From positions 51,449 to 115,448 of the forward strand of contig JAUCSE010000104.1 in the NCBI GenBank assembly GCA_030445275.1: a DNA stretch of 64,000 nt, read 5' to 3'. Under the pieces are notes generated by a model. That model worked only from the letters and a program-made list of their open reading frames with translations, was not told the origin of the DNA and made no database searches. The translations under genes and the position numbers were made by a program. How positions within the stretch are numbered: the stretch's first letter is position 1; every line of letters starts with the position of its first letter. Positions 19,931-28,383 of this stretch are shown here, piece by piece. Origin of the DNA: Mucilaginibacter sp. GTDB taxonomy: Bacteria > Bacteroidota > Bacteroidia > Sphingobacteriales > Sphingobacteriaceae.

Positions 19931-21400
19931 ATGCGATCAAGAATAATATTACTATCCATATCAATAACCCTGTTATCATTTGTAGTTCTGGGGCAACAGG
20001 TCAAAAAAAGCGTTTCTAAAGTATTTGATATCAGTCAATACGGGGCAGTTAATGACGGAAAGACTAACAATGCAAACGCCATACAACGCACGATAGATGC
20101 CTGCGCTGCAGCTGGCGGTGGTCAGGTATATGTACCTGCGGGTGGCACCTTTTTAAGCGGGCCTTTTAAACTAAAATCGTTTGTGGAACTATACGTAGAA
20201 ACAGGCACCTGCATCCTGGCATCGGCCGATGAAGCACTTTATACTGAAAGTGCTTTCAGAGAAAACAAAGGTGAAGGCACACTTTGGATAAGCGGCGAAA
20301 ACCTGGAACAAGTTACCATATCCGGCGGTGGTATTATTGATGGTAATGGCATTGCGTTTATGGGTAAGGAACTGGATGATTCGTATGAACTGAAACCATT
20401 TCATATAGTTGACCCACGTCCTCACCTGCTTACTTTGGTTGGCTGCAAAAATGTACGTATCCGCAATCTCACTATCCGGAATTCGGCTTACTGGACCGTG
20501 CATCTGGCCGGGTGTAATGATGTGGCTATTTCAGACATTACGTTATTGAACAGTATAAAAGTGCGCAACAGCGATGGTATTGATATTGATCATAGCAAAA
20601 ACGTTAGGATAGCCAATTGCTACATAGAATCGGGCGATGATTGTATTTGCTTAAAAAACCGCCGGGAATACCAGGAGTTTGGCGCTTGCGAAAACATTAC
20701 GGTGAACAATTGTACCATGACTTCAAGTTCATGTGCCATTAAAATAGGATCAGAAAATATGGATAGGATAAGTCATGTGGTTATCAATAACTGTATCATT
20801 AAAAACAGCAACCGTGGCCTGGGTATTCAAAACCGGGATGAGGGTACTGTAAGCGATGTGATATTCTCCAATATTATTGTCGACTCACACCTGTTTTCAG
20901 ATGTTTGGTGGGGCAAGGCCGAGCCTATTTATATTACTGCATACCGCAGGGCAACCGCAAACAACAAAGATGCCGGTTGGCGATTACCTAAGGGAGAAAA
21001 ACAAGGTCGTGTAGGTGCGGTAACCAACATTTTCTTTAGCAATATTAAATGCAATAGCGAAAATGGTATTTATGTAAGCGGCGAATCTGCCGACAAGATC
21101 TCCAATATATATTTTGACCAGGTAGATGTTCAAATCAACAAAACCACTACGCAGCCTGGCGGCGTTTATGACCGCCGCCCGAGCGAGGTTGAGGGTTTAG
21201 TTAAAGGGCGCACCTCGGCCTTTTATTTAGAACAGGCAACAGGAATAAATATCAGGAACTGCTCGGTAAACTGGGGCATCAACCGCCCTGAATACTTTGC
21301 CCATGTTGTTGAAAGTCATAATGTACAATCATTAATTTTAAACAACATTACCGGGCAATCGGCCGATCCTAAAAAGTGGGAAGCCGTGAAAGCTTACTGA
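19931..21400 (+). CDS. Second GH28-family secreted glycosidase
   Basis: A 489-residue protein with a signal peptide (ends near VLGQQ) and the GH28 entry motif FDISQYGAVNDGKTNNANAI. NSDGID and ESGDDCICLKN provide the expected Asp and Asp-Asp. The usual GHG position reads SSSCAIKIGSE and the later block is NRGLGIQNRDEG, so it is not a classical polygalacturonase. It is distinct from the first GH28 of the operon and probably acts on another linkage of the same polymer. It is the last gene of the GH89 operon, and a HAD phosphatase gene converges on it 15 bp downstream with no clear hairpin between. Confidence 0.87.
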   Translation: MRSRIILLSISITLLSFVVLGQQVKKSVSKVFDISQYGAVNDGKTNNANAIQRTIDACAAAGGGQVYVPAGGTFLSGPFKLKSFVELYVETGTCILASADEALYTESAFRENKGEGTLWISGENLEQVTISGGGIIDGNGIAFMGKELDDSYELKPFHIVDPRPHLLTLVGCKNVRIRNLTIRNSAYWTVHLAGCNDVAISDITLLNSIKVRNSDGIDIDHSKNVRIANCYIESGDDCICLKNRREYQEFGACENITVNNCTMTSSSCAIKIGSENMDRISHVVINNCIIKNSNRGLGIQNRDEGTVSDVIFSNIIVDSHLFSDVWWGKAEPIYITAYRRATANNKDAGWRLPKGEKQGRVGAVTNIFFSNIKCNSENGIYVSGESADKISNIYFDQVDVQINKTTTQPGGVYDRRPSEVEGLVKGRTSAFYLEQATGINIRNCSVNWGINRPEYFAHVVESHNVQSLILNNITGQSADPKKWEAVKAY

Positions 21401-21415
21401 TGCTTTACCTTGAAT

Positions 21416-22189
21416 TTACCACCACTTTAAGGGGAATTCGATTTTATCAACCGAACCAACAATCATATCAGGTTTAAAAGCGTAATGACTAAGCTGGTCT
21501 TTATTTGATATTCCTGACAATACCAGTATGGTTTTATAACCCATTTGTACGCCCCCCTGAATATCGGTTTCCATCGTATCGCCAACTACTGTTGTTTCGG
21601 CTGTTTCCAGTCCCAGAAACTTCCGGGCAGACCGCATCATTACGGGGCTGGGTTTGCCTGTTACAAAAGCCTTGCGACCGGTAGCTTCCTCGATCATGGC
21701 GGTTGTTGCGGCAATCCCTAAATTATTCCAGCCTGGTTTTTTAGGTGATGGATCCCTGTTGGTAGTAATAAATTTAGCGCCTGCCAAAATCATGTCAACT
21801 GCACGCTGCACCATTTCCAGTGTAAAATTCCGCCCCTCACCCAAAACCACAAACTCCGGATCAGTATCAACCAGTGTAATACCATTTTCATGTAAACTGG
21901 TCAGTAAGCCGCCTTCGCCAAGTACATAAGCTGTGCCATTTGGACTTTGATCGCCCAGGAATTTACCGGTCGCCATAGCGCTGGTATATACATGTTTTGA
22001 TTCAACAGTTATACCTAACCTTTTTAGTTTACGAACAACCTCCAGACTGGTTCTTTGACTATTGTTAGTCATAAAGGCAAATGGTATCCCCTTAGTCAGC
22101 AAATGTTTGATGAATTTATCAGCCCCGACAATTAACTCCTCCCCACTATATATAACCCCATCCATATCAATTAACAATCCTTGTTTCAT
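21416..22189 (-). CDS. HAD-IIA family phosphatase (NagD-like)
   Basis: A 257-residue cytosolic protein. Motif I is DMDGVIY (D8 nucleophile, D10 acid/base), motif II the FMTNNSQRT segment, and motif III/IV VVGDTMETDIQGGVQMGYKTILVLSG. This matches the NagD/AraL/4-nitrophenylphosphatase branch, which dephosphorylates small sugar phosphates or nucleotides. Its position between two glycan loci suggests a role in sugar phosphate overflow, but that is inference. It has no signal peptide and is divergent from the SusC gene at 22502. Confidence 0.9.
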   Translation of the reverse strand: MKQGLLIDMDGVIYSGEELIVGADKFIKHLLTKGIPFAFMTNNSQRTSLEVVRKLKRLGITVESKHVYTSAMATGKFLGDQSPNGTAYVLGEGGLLTSLHENGITLVDTDPEFVVLGEGRNFTLEMVQRAVDMILAGAKFITTNRDPSPKKPGWNNLGIAATTAMIEEATGRKAFVTGKPSPVMMRSARKFLGLETAETTVVGDTMETDIQGGVQMGYKTILVLSGISNKDQLSHYAFKPDMIVGSVDKIEFPLKWW

Positions 22190-22501
22190 ATTTTTAGAAT
22201 TTATAGCTCTATTGTTATTTCGCTATTACAAATAAAATACAATTTCTTAATAAAACTTCATTTGTTAACGGTGTTATAATAATTTAACGGCAAACCCGAT
22301 ATTGCGTTTTTATGCACGATTAAAATAAAATTAGCTAAACCATGCACTAATTAAAATTATATTTATATATCTTTAGGCATAGGCTTTATTACTATGCGGT
22401 TTGTTGCATGATTCATGCAATTAAAACAGCTAAAATCCGTGTACCCCCGGATCAGATACGTACTCAACAACTATAATATATACTAACTAAACTTTTCGCT
22501 T
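22190..22501. promoter_or_regulatory. Regulatory gap upstream of second susC, with perfect 17-bp dyad
   Basis: TTGCATGA-T-TCATGCAA at 22404-22420 is a perfect 8+1+8 inverted repeat, 82 bp upstream of the SusC start. The size and symmetry suit a homodimeric regulator. TATCTTTAG near 22366 is close to a -7 box. The rest of the gap is AT-rich with no gene. The divergent promoter of the HAD gene must also lie here. Confidence 0.5.
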
Positions 22502-25500
22502 ATGAAAAAAAGTCTACTCTTTTTTTTCCTGATGCTTTGTTGCTGTGCTATCCAAACTATGGCCCAAAGCATAACCATTTCAGGAAAAGTTACATCGGCC
22601 GAAGACGGCACCCCCCTCCCCGGTGTAATTGTAAAAATTAAAAACACAGGCATTGGCAAACAAACAGATGCGGGTGGTAATTATACCATTGCAGCAAGCG
22701 CCGGCCAGGTATTGGTATTTTCATTTCTGGGTACAGTAAGCCAGGAATTTACCATTGGTAAACAACAGACCATCAATGTTGCATTAAAGGCCGATAGTAA
22801 AAGCCTGGATGAAGTAGTGGTAACAGGTTTTGGCGTAAAACAAGACAAACGGGATCTTACATCGCCGGTACAAACTGTTTCAGGTGCTCAGATCCAGCAA
22901 ACCCAGCGTGAAAACTTTGTGAACGCATTGCAGGGACGTATTGCCGGCGCAACCGTTACCAGTACAAGCGGTAACCCCGGCGCTTCAGCCTCTATTGTGC
23001 TGCGTGGTATTAACTCCATCGGAGGTTCCAACAGCCCGCTGTTTGTTATTGATGGTGTACGTGTTAGTAATGATGCTATTGATCAAAATTCGTTAACATC
23101 GCAGGGCGATAACCGCCGCAATGACTTTACCAATCGTATTGCCGATATCAACTCAGATGATATAGAATCAGTTACTGTGTTAAAAGGCGCTGACGCGGCT
23201 GCGGTGTATGGTTCATCAGCATCAGGCGGAGCTATTGTCATCACTACTAAAAAAGGGCACGCCGGTCCGGGTACCATTACTTATGATAACAACTTTGGCG
23301 CTGCCACCGCCTATCGTTTCCCAAAAATCCAGGATGTTTTTGGCGTAGGTACCAACGGAGCAGCCAGCGCCACAGTACGTACTGCATTTGGGCCAGCCTA
23401 TGCGCCAGGTACAACAACCTATGATAATGTAAAAAACACCATGCAAACCGGGCACTCCATATTAAACAATCTTGCGTTTGAAGGTGGAACCGATGTGGCC
23501 ACTTATCGCCTGTCGGCTTCCGTACGTGATGCTACCGGTGTTTTACCTGTTGCCGAAAACAATAAAATATCACTACGTTTATCAGGGAGCGCCAAACTAT
23601 CATCAAAGTTAACCAGCACCGCTGCATTTAATTACTTTAGTATAGATAACCGGAAGCTGAATAAGGGCAATTCAGGCACTTATCTTAATGCATTATCATG
23701 GCCTACTTATGACGATGTACGTAATTATTTAAACCCCGATGGTACAAGAAGAACATTAATTCCCCCAACCACCAGCCTTGCTGATGGCAGTATTGACTAT
23801 GACAACCCCATATGGGATGCGCACAATAACATCAGCCGCGACAAAACAAACCGCGTGGTTGGTACAGTTGACCTTTCTTTCGATGCCACACCATGGTTAA
23901 ATCTGAGGGGTTTAGTAGGTATAGACTTTGCCTCTACAGCAGGTAATAACTTCCTGAGCCAGTACAGTTCATCCTACCAAAACTCGGCCGACTTTAACTT
24001 TGGTGCAACAACAGGGATATCAGCCGGCGGTATTATTGACAACTATAACGATAATAACCAGCAAATTAACGGTTCATTCTTTGCCACTGCTAAAAAAACT
24101 TTTGGCAGGTTTCGTACTACGCTGGCAGTTGGTGCCGAGGCTATCAGTAACAGGGATGAAATTACCGGCTCCTATGGTGAAAAGTTTATACAGCCTGACT
24201 TTAACAGCATTAACAATACACTTCCTACTACACAACGCACCAGTAATTACTTAAAACAGGTTCGTTACCTGTCAGGTATTGCCCGTTTTAGCGCTGTTTA
24301 TAATGAGTTATTAACCTTAAATGCAACCGCCAGGGAAGAATATTCTTCTAAACTTTCGGGTACGCAACAAGATCATTACTTCTATCCATCTATTGGTGCG
24401 GGCTTCATTTTCACCAGTCTGCCTGTCTTTGCTGATAATAAAATACTATCATATGGTAAACTAAGAGCATCGTATGCCGAAGTGGGTAAAGATCCTGCCC
24501 AGCCTTACAAAATCTTCTCAACGCTATTGCAGCAAACTACTACTGGTGGCGGCTTTGCATACGACGTTACGGGTAACAATCCTAATCTGAAACCAGAAAG
24601 AGATAAAGAAATTGACCTGGGTGCTGAGTTCCAATTTTTTAACGGTCGCCTGGGTGCCGATATCAGTTATTATCAGGTAATTGCAACCAACCAGATATTT
24701 AATCCCCGTATTAGTTATGGTTCAGGTTATATACTGGAATATCTGAATGGTGGCGAAGTAAGAAATCATGGTGTGGAAATATCACTAACAGGTTCGCCGG
24801 TTAAAACAAAAGGCTTTACCTGGGATATGCTGCTTAACTTTACCACAGCACGCGGTAAAGTTACCAACCTGGGTGGTTTACCGGAGTATTATAATTCTGA
24901 TACCTGGATAGCCGGTTATAACGTACGTTCAAGTATATTTCCCGGTAGCAGCACAGGTAATATAGCAGCCTACAGCTATGCCCGTAATAATGCCGGCCAG
25001 GTATTGGTTGATCCAGGCACCGGTTTACCTATTAGCAATGCTACGTTTGTTACTGTTGGCGATAGGTTACCAAAATTCATGATCGGCTTTGGCAACCACT
25101 TCACTTACAAAAATTTCGACCTGAACTTTTTGTTTGATATCCGCAAGGGAGGCGACGTATATAACGGTAATGAGGAATTCCTGACCAGGTATGGTTTAAG
25201 TACCCGCACTTTAAACAGGATGACACCTATTGTAGTTCCTGGTGTGATTAAAGATGGCAATGAAAACACGACACACCCAACTGTTAATAATATACAGGTA
25301 ACTCCTTATTACCAAAACACTTATTATACCAATAGCATTGATGCTGATTTTATTGAGCATAACATTAACTATATCAGGTTAAGCGATATTACTTTAAGCT
25401 ATAATTTACCACAAAAATTACTGGCGCGACAAAAACTATTTAAATCTGCCGGAATATTCGTCACCGCCACTAACGTATTCCTGATCACCAATTACACAGG

Positions 25501-25621
25501 GGCTGATCCGAATGTAAACGGCACCAATGCATCAACCCTGGGTTCGGGCGCAGCCGGTTTTGATTATGGCACGGTACCTGAGCCACGCGTAATTTCATTA
25601 GGTTTAAGAGTTAAGCTATAA
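22502..25621 (+). CDS. SusC/RagA-family TonB-linked outer-membrane receptor
   Basis: A 1039-residue importer. The signal peptide ends at MAQS (about 22), followed by a carboxypeptidase-regulatory-like domain (ISGKVTSAEDGTPLPGV), the plug with LDEVVVTGFGVKQDKRDL, LFVIDGVRV and SSASGGAIVITTKKG, then the barrel to VISLGLRVKL. It differs from the first SusC and pairs with a SusD-like protein of another subfamily 13 bp downstream, so the two systems probably take different ligands. A perfect dyad lies upstream. Confidence 0.95.
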   Translation: MKKSLLFFFLMLCCCAIQTMAQSITISGKVTSAEDGTPLPGVIVKIKNTGIGKQTDAGGNYTIAASAGQVLVFSFLGTVSQEFTIGKQQTINVALKADSKSLDEVVVTGFGVKQDKRDLTSPVQTVSGAQIQQTQRENFVNALQGRIAGATVTSTSGNPGASASIVLRGINSIGGSNSPLFVIDGVRVSNDAIDQNSLTSQGDNRRNDFTNRIADINSDDIESVTVLKGADAAAVYGSSASGGAIVITTKKGHAGPGTITYDNNFGAATAYRFPKIQDVFGVGTNGAASATVRTAFGPAYAPGTTTYDNVKNTMQTGHSILNNLAFEGGTDVATYRLSASVRDATGVLPVAENNKISLRLSGSAKLSSKLTSTAAFNYFSIDNRKLNKGNSGTYLNALSWPTYDDVRNYLNPDGTRRTLIPPTTSLADGSIDYDNPIWDAHNNISRDKTNRVVGTVDLSFDATPWLNLRGLVGIDFASTAGNNFLSQYSSSYQNSADFNFGATTGISAGGIIDNYNDNNQQINGSFFATAKKTFGRFRTTLAVGAEAISNRDEITGSYGEKFIQPDFNSINNTLPTTQRTSNYLKQVRYLSGIARFSAVYNELLTLNATAREEYSSKLSGTQQDHYFYPSIGAGFIFTSLPVFADNKILSYGKLRASYAEVGKDPAQPYKIFSTLLQQTTTGGGFAYDVTGNNPNLKPERDKEIDLGAEFQFFNGRLGADISYYQVIATNQIFNPRISYGSGYILEYLNGGEVRNHGVEISLTGSPVKTKGFTWDMLLNFTTARGKVTNLGGLPEYYNSDTWIAGYNVRSSIFPGSSTGNIAAYSYARNNAGQVLVDPGTGLPISNATFVTVGDRLPKFMIGFGNHFTYKNFDLNFLFDIRKGGDVYNGNEEFLTRYGLSTRTLNRMTPIVVPGVIKDGNENTTHPTVNNIQVTPYYQNTYYTNSIDADFIEHNINYIRLSDITLSYNLPQKLLARQKLFKSAGIFVTATNVFLITNYTGADPNVNGTNASTLGSGAAGFDYGTVPEPRVISLGLRVKL

Positions 25622-25634
25622 ACAGTAAAAGAAA

Positions 25635-27224
25635 ATGAAAAAATTTAAATACTCATTACTTGTAGTGCTTATTGCATGTGCTGTAAGCAGCTGCAAAAAA
25701 TATATTGATGTAAACAACAACCCCAATGCACCCGTAATTGTTGATGCATCTACCCTATTGCCCCCTATGCAAGCCGGTATGGCCCGCGGTGTGTGGTATG
25801 ACAGCCGTTATATTGGCCAGTACGCACAGGTTTGGGGATCAGCAACAGCAAACAATATCTATGATCAGGAAGGCTATGCCCCGGCATCAGATGCTGTTGG
25901 CGAAATGTGGCGTACGGTTTATTTTAGCCTGGGCCAAAACGTTACCTTGATGTGGAAGGATGCAATCCCTAAACAAAAATGGGATTATGTGGCTGTGGGT
26001 TATGCACTCAGAGCCTGGGGATGGCAAAATGGCGGCGACCTCTACGACCACATGATTGTTAAGGAGGCCTTTGACCCAAGCCGTTTAACCTTTGATTATG
26101 ATAGCCCGCAGGATGTTTATGCAGAAGCGGTAAAGGATTGTAAGCTAGCGCTGAACTATATGAACCTGGCCATTAAAACTGATGCTTCAACACAATCAGC
26201 ATCATTGGCAAAAGGCGATTATATATACTACGGCGACCGGGCCAAATGGATCAAATTTATTTATGCCATACTGGCTCAAAACGCTATACACTTAAGCAAT
26301 AAGACTACATTTAATGCCGATGTTGTTACTAAGTACATTGATAGCTCATTTGTAAGTAATGCCGATAATGCCAGTGTAAAATGTAACGGTTCCAACTCAA
26401 CCGATGCTAATTTTTGGGGTGCGGCACGGGGTAACCTGGGTGCTTACAAACAATCAGATTACATGGTACGTTTACTTGACGGACGCATATTTACCGGATC
26501 AACAACACCTGACACTTCCCTTGATCCCCGTATTAAACAACTCATTTCTATAAGTAAGGACAAGGTTTACCGCGGCGTAATTGGCAGCAATGGCGACCCT
26601 AACTCGGCTGATGCCAAAACATTGATTCCTTTTCTATTTGCAGATAGTGCCAGCACCTATCCTACTACTGCAGGAACCAAGCAAAGATATATCTACAATG
26701 ATGACGCTCGCGGTGTTTTTATGACCTATTTTGAACTACAGTTCTTTAAAGCCGAAGCGCTATTTAAAAAAGGTGATATAGCAGGCGCTTATGCGGCCTA
26801 TATTAATGGGATTAAAGGCAGCCTTGACTTTGTAAGTAACCCACCGCAGGTTGATAACTTAACCGGTACACAAAACAGGATAAAAGCAACGTCCATAACC
26901 AAGTACCTGGCCGGCCCATGTGTTAAACAAAGTGCAGCCACATTAACCTTAAGCGATATCATGCAGCAAAAATTCATTTCCTTATTTGTATGGGGCAATC
27001 TGGAAGCCTGGGTTGATATGCGTAAGTATAATTATGACACCAATATATTCCAGGGCTATAGCAAACCAGCTTCACTTTATCCTGATAATGCTGGCAAACA
27101 AGTTTATGTAGTACGGCCACGCTATAATTCAGAGTACATCTGGAATATACCTGCGTTAAAAGCATTTGGCGCAACAGAGCCTGATTATCATACTACCAAA
27201 CCATGGTTTATTTTACCTAATTAA
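25635..27224 (+). CDS. SusD/RagB-like outer-membrane nutrient-binding lipoprotein
   Basis: A 529-residue lipoprotein (Cys20 after AVSS). KKYIDVNNNPNAPVIVDASTLLPPMQAGMA and the QYAQVWGSA block place it in the SusD-like subfamily whose members often start DVNxNPNxP, found with SusC partners for glycans and peptides. It starts 13 bp after SusC, and the DUF4397 lipoprotein begins 13 bp after its stop codon, so the three form one operon ended by a strong hairpin. The ligand is unknown. Confidence 0.92.
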   Translation: MKKFKYSLLVVLIACAVSSCKKYIDVNNNPNAPVIVDASTLLPPMQAGMARGVWYDSRYIGQYAQVWGSATANNIYDQEGYAPASDAVGEMWRTVYFSLGQNVTLMWKDAIPKQKWDYVAVGYALRAWGWQNGGDLYDHMIVKEAFDPSRLTFDYDSPQDVYAEAVKDCKLALNYMNLAIKTDASTQSASLAKGDYIYYGDRAKWIKFIYAILAQNAIHLSNKTTFNADVVTKYIDSSFVSNADNASVKCNGSNSTDANFWGAARGNLGAYKQSDYMVRLLDGRIFTGSTTPDTSLDPRIKQLISISKDKVYRGVIGSNGDPNSADAKTLIPFLFADSASTYPTTAGTKQRYIYNDDARGVFMTYFELQFFKAEALFKKGDIAGAYAAYINGIKGSLDFVSNPPQVDNLTGTQNRIKATSITKYLAGPCVKQSAATLTLSDIMQQKFISLFVWGNLEAWVDMRKYNYDTNIFQGYSKPASLYPDNAGKQVYVVRPRYNSEYIWNIPALKAFGATEPDYHTTKPWFILPN

Positions 27225-27237
27225 GTTAAACATCAGC

Positions 27238-28155
27238 ATGAAAAAAATAATTTATTTATCAGCATGTTTATTTGCCTTAGTGGCAAGCGGCTGTAAAAAA
27301 AATGAAATAAAACAATTAGGCGGTCCGGCAACAGGGGCTTTAATTAAATTTATACACGTTGCCCCGGGAACACCTGGTCTTGACGGTTATATTAACGATA
27401 CAAAAGTTACACCAGCAACCATTGCATCCGTAACCGATAACCTGGCCCCCACGTCAATAACCACGGGATACACTTATAACAATGTATTTCCGGGTAGCAA
27501 TTATGCTGTTACCACTGCGGGTAACACGGTTATTAAAGTGGTGGCCGCTACCAATGTACCGGCTTTGATAAGCGCGCAAACAGCGGCACCCGGTGCCGTT
27601 ATTGGTACAGTTACCCAAGCCACCACCAATGGTGCGGCTTATAGCGTATTCGCCGTTGGCTTACCAGGATCGACCACAACACCACTAACCGTTAAAGTTG
27701 TACAGGATAATTTCCCAACTGCTGCCGCAGGCAAGGCTTACGTACGCTTCGCCAACTTTATACCTAATGGCCCGGCCCTTGATCTGGGTGGAACTTATAC
27801 CCCCACCGGTGGCGCTTCAACCACGGTATCTGTATCAACAGGCATTGCTTATGGTGCGCTATCTGATTTTATTGCAGTGGATGTAAACCCATTAAGCACA
27901 ACCTCATACGTATTTCAGGCTTCCAGTACGGGTACCACAACAAAGGTTGGGACTGTCAGCTCTGCTGCCAGTTTAGCGCCGGGCAGGTACTACACCTTAA
28001 TAGCCTCTGGTTTGTATGCCGATTATGCAGTACCGGGTACCAGCATCACCTTAAAAGCAACCGCAAGGCCCAAATTACCAACTACCGATCCCGTCACCAG
28101 ATACCCGGAAATTTATTTCAATGTACCTGGTCTTATTTACTACACCAATAAATAA
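27238..28155 (+). CDS. DUF4397 surface lipoprotein
   Basis: I start at ATG 27238; an in-frame TTG at 27166 would overlap the SusD-like gene by 59 bp and would not give a signal peptide. The 305-residue product has lipobox ASGC with acylated Cys19, then two Ig-like DUF4397 repeats (first from GALIKFIHVAPGTPGLDGYIND, second from AGKAYVRFANFIPNGPALDL). It is rich in Thr, Ala and Gly. It is the last gene of the SusC/SusD operon and may be an accessory surface glycan-binding or structural lipoprotein, though DUF4397 has no settled function. Confidence 0.85.
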   Translation: MKKIIYLSACLFALVASGCKKNEIKQLGGPATGALIKFIHVAPGTPGLDGYINDTKVTPATIASVTDNLAPTSITTGYTYNNVFPGSNYAVTTAGNTVIKVVAATNVPALISAQTAAPGAVIGTVTQATTNGAAYSVFAVGLPGSTTTPLTVKVVQDNFPTAAAGKAYVRFANFIPNGPALDLGGTYTPTGGASTTVSVSTGIAYGALSDFIAVDVNPLSTTSYVFQASSTGTTTKVGTVSSAASLAPGRYYTLIASGLYADYAVPGTSITLKATARPKLPTTDPVTRYPEIYFNVPGLIYYTNK

Positions 28156-28174
28156 TAGTTGTAGTTCACTGATC

Positions 28175-28212
28175 AAACAAAGCGCCCCGGATGTATCCGG
28201 GGCGCTTTGTTT
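28175..28212. terminator. Very strong hairpin terminator after DUF4397 gene
   Basis: Perfect 18-bp arms: AAACAAAGCGCCCCGGAT (28175-28192) and its complement at 28195-28212, with only two bases between. The GC core, flanking A-tract and TTTGTTT tail are those of a rho-independent terminator. Confidence 0.93.
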
Positions 28213-28345
28213 ATATAATTAGTTTTTGTTAAAATGCCCCTAAAGCCGTGTCGTTTTCATCAATTCAGCACCCATTGTTAAGTTAATATTATTATTAGGT
28301 TATTGATTTTACCAAGTCAAAAAAAATCAGTTTTTCTCCAACATT

Positions 28346-28380
28346 CAGCGGGTTTCTTTGCGAAAATTTAAAACCCGTTG
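28346..28380 (+). promoter_or_regulatory. Leader hairpin at the start of the TonB-dependent receptor gene
   Basis: CAGCGGGTTT (28346-28355) pairs with AAACCCGTTG (28371-28380); nine of ten positions are Watson-Crick and one is G-U. The stem ends three bases before the ATG at 28384. Folded RNA could hide the ribosome-binding region, so it may control translation, or it may be chance. Confidence 0.35.
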
Positions 28381-28383
28381 TTC

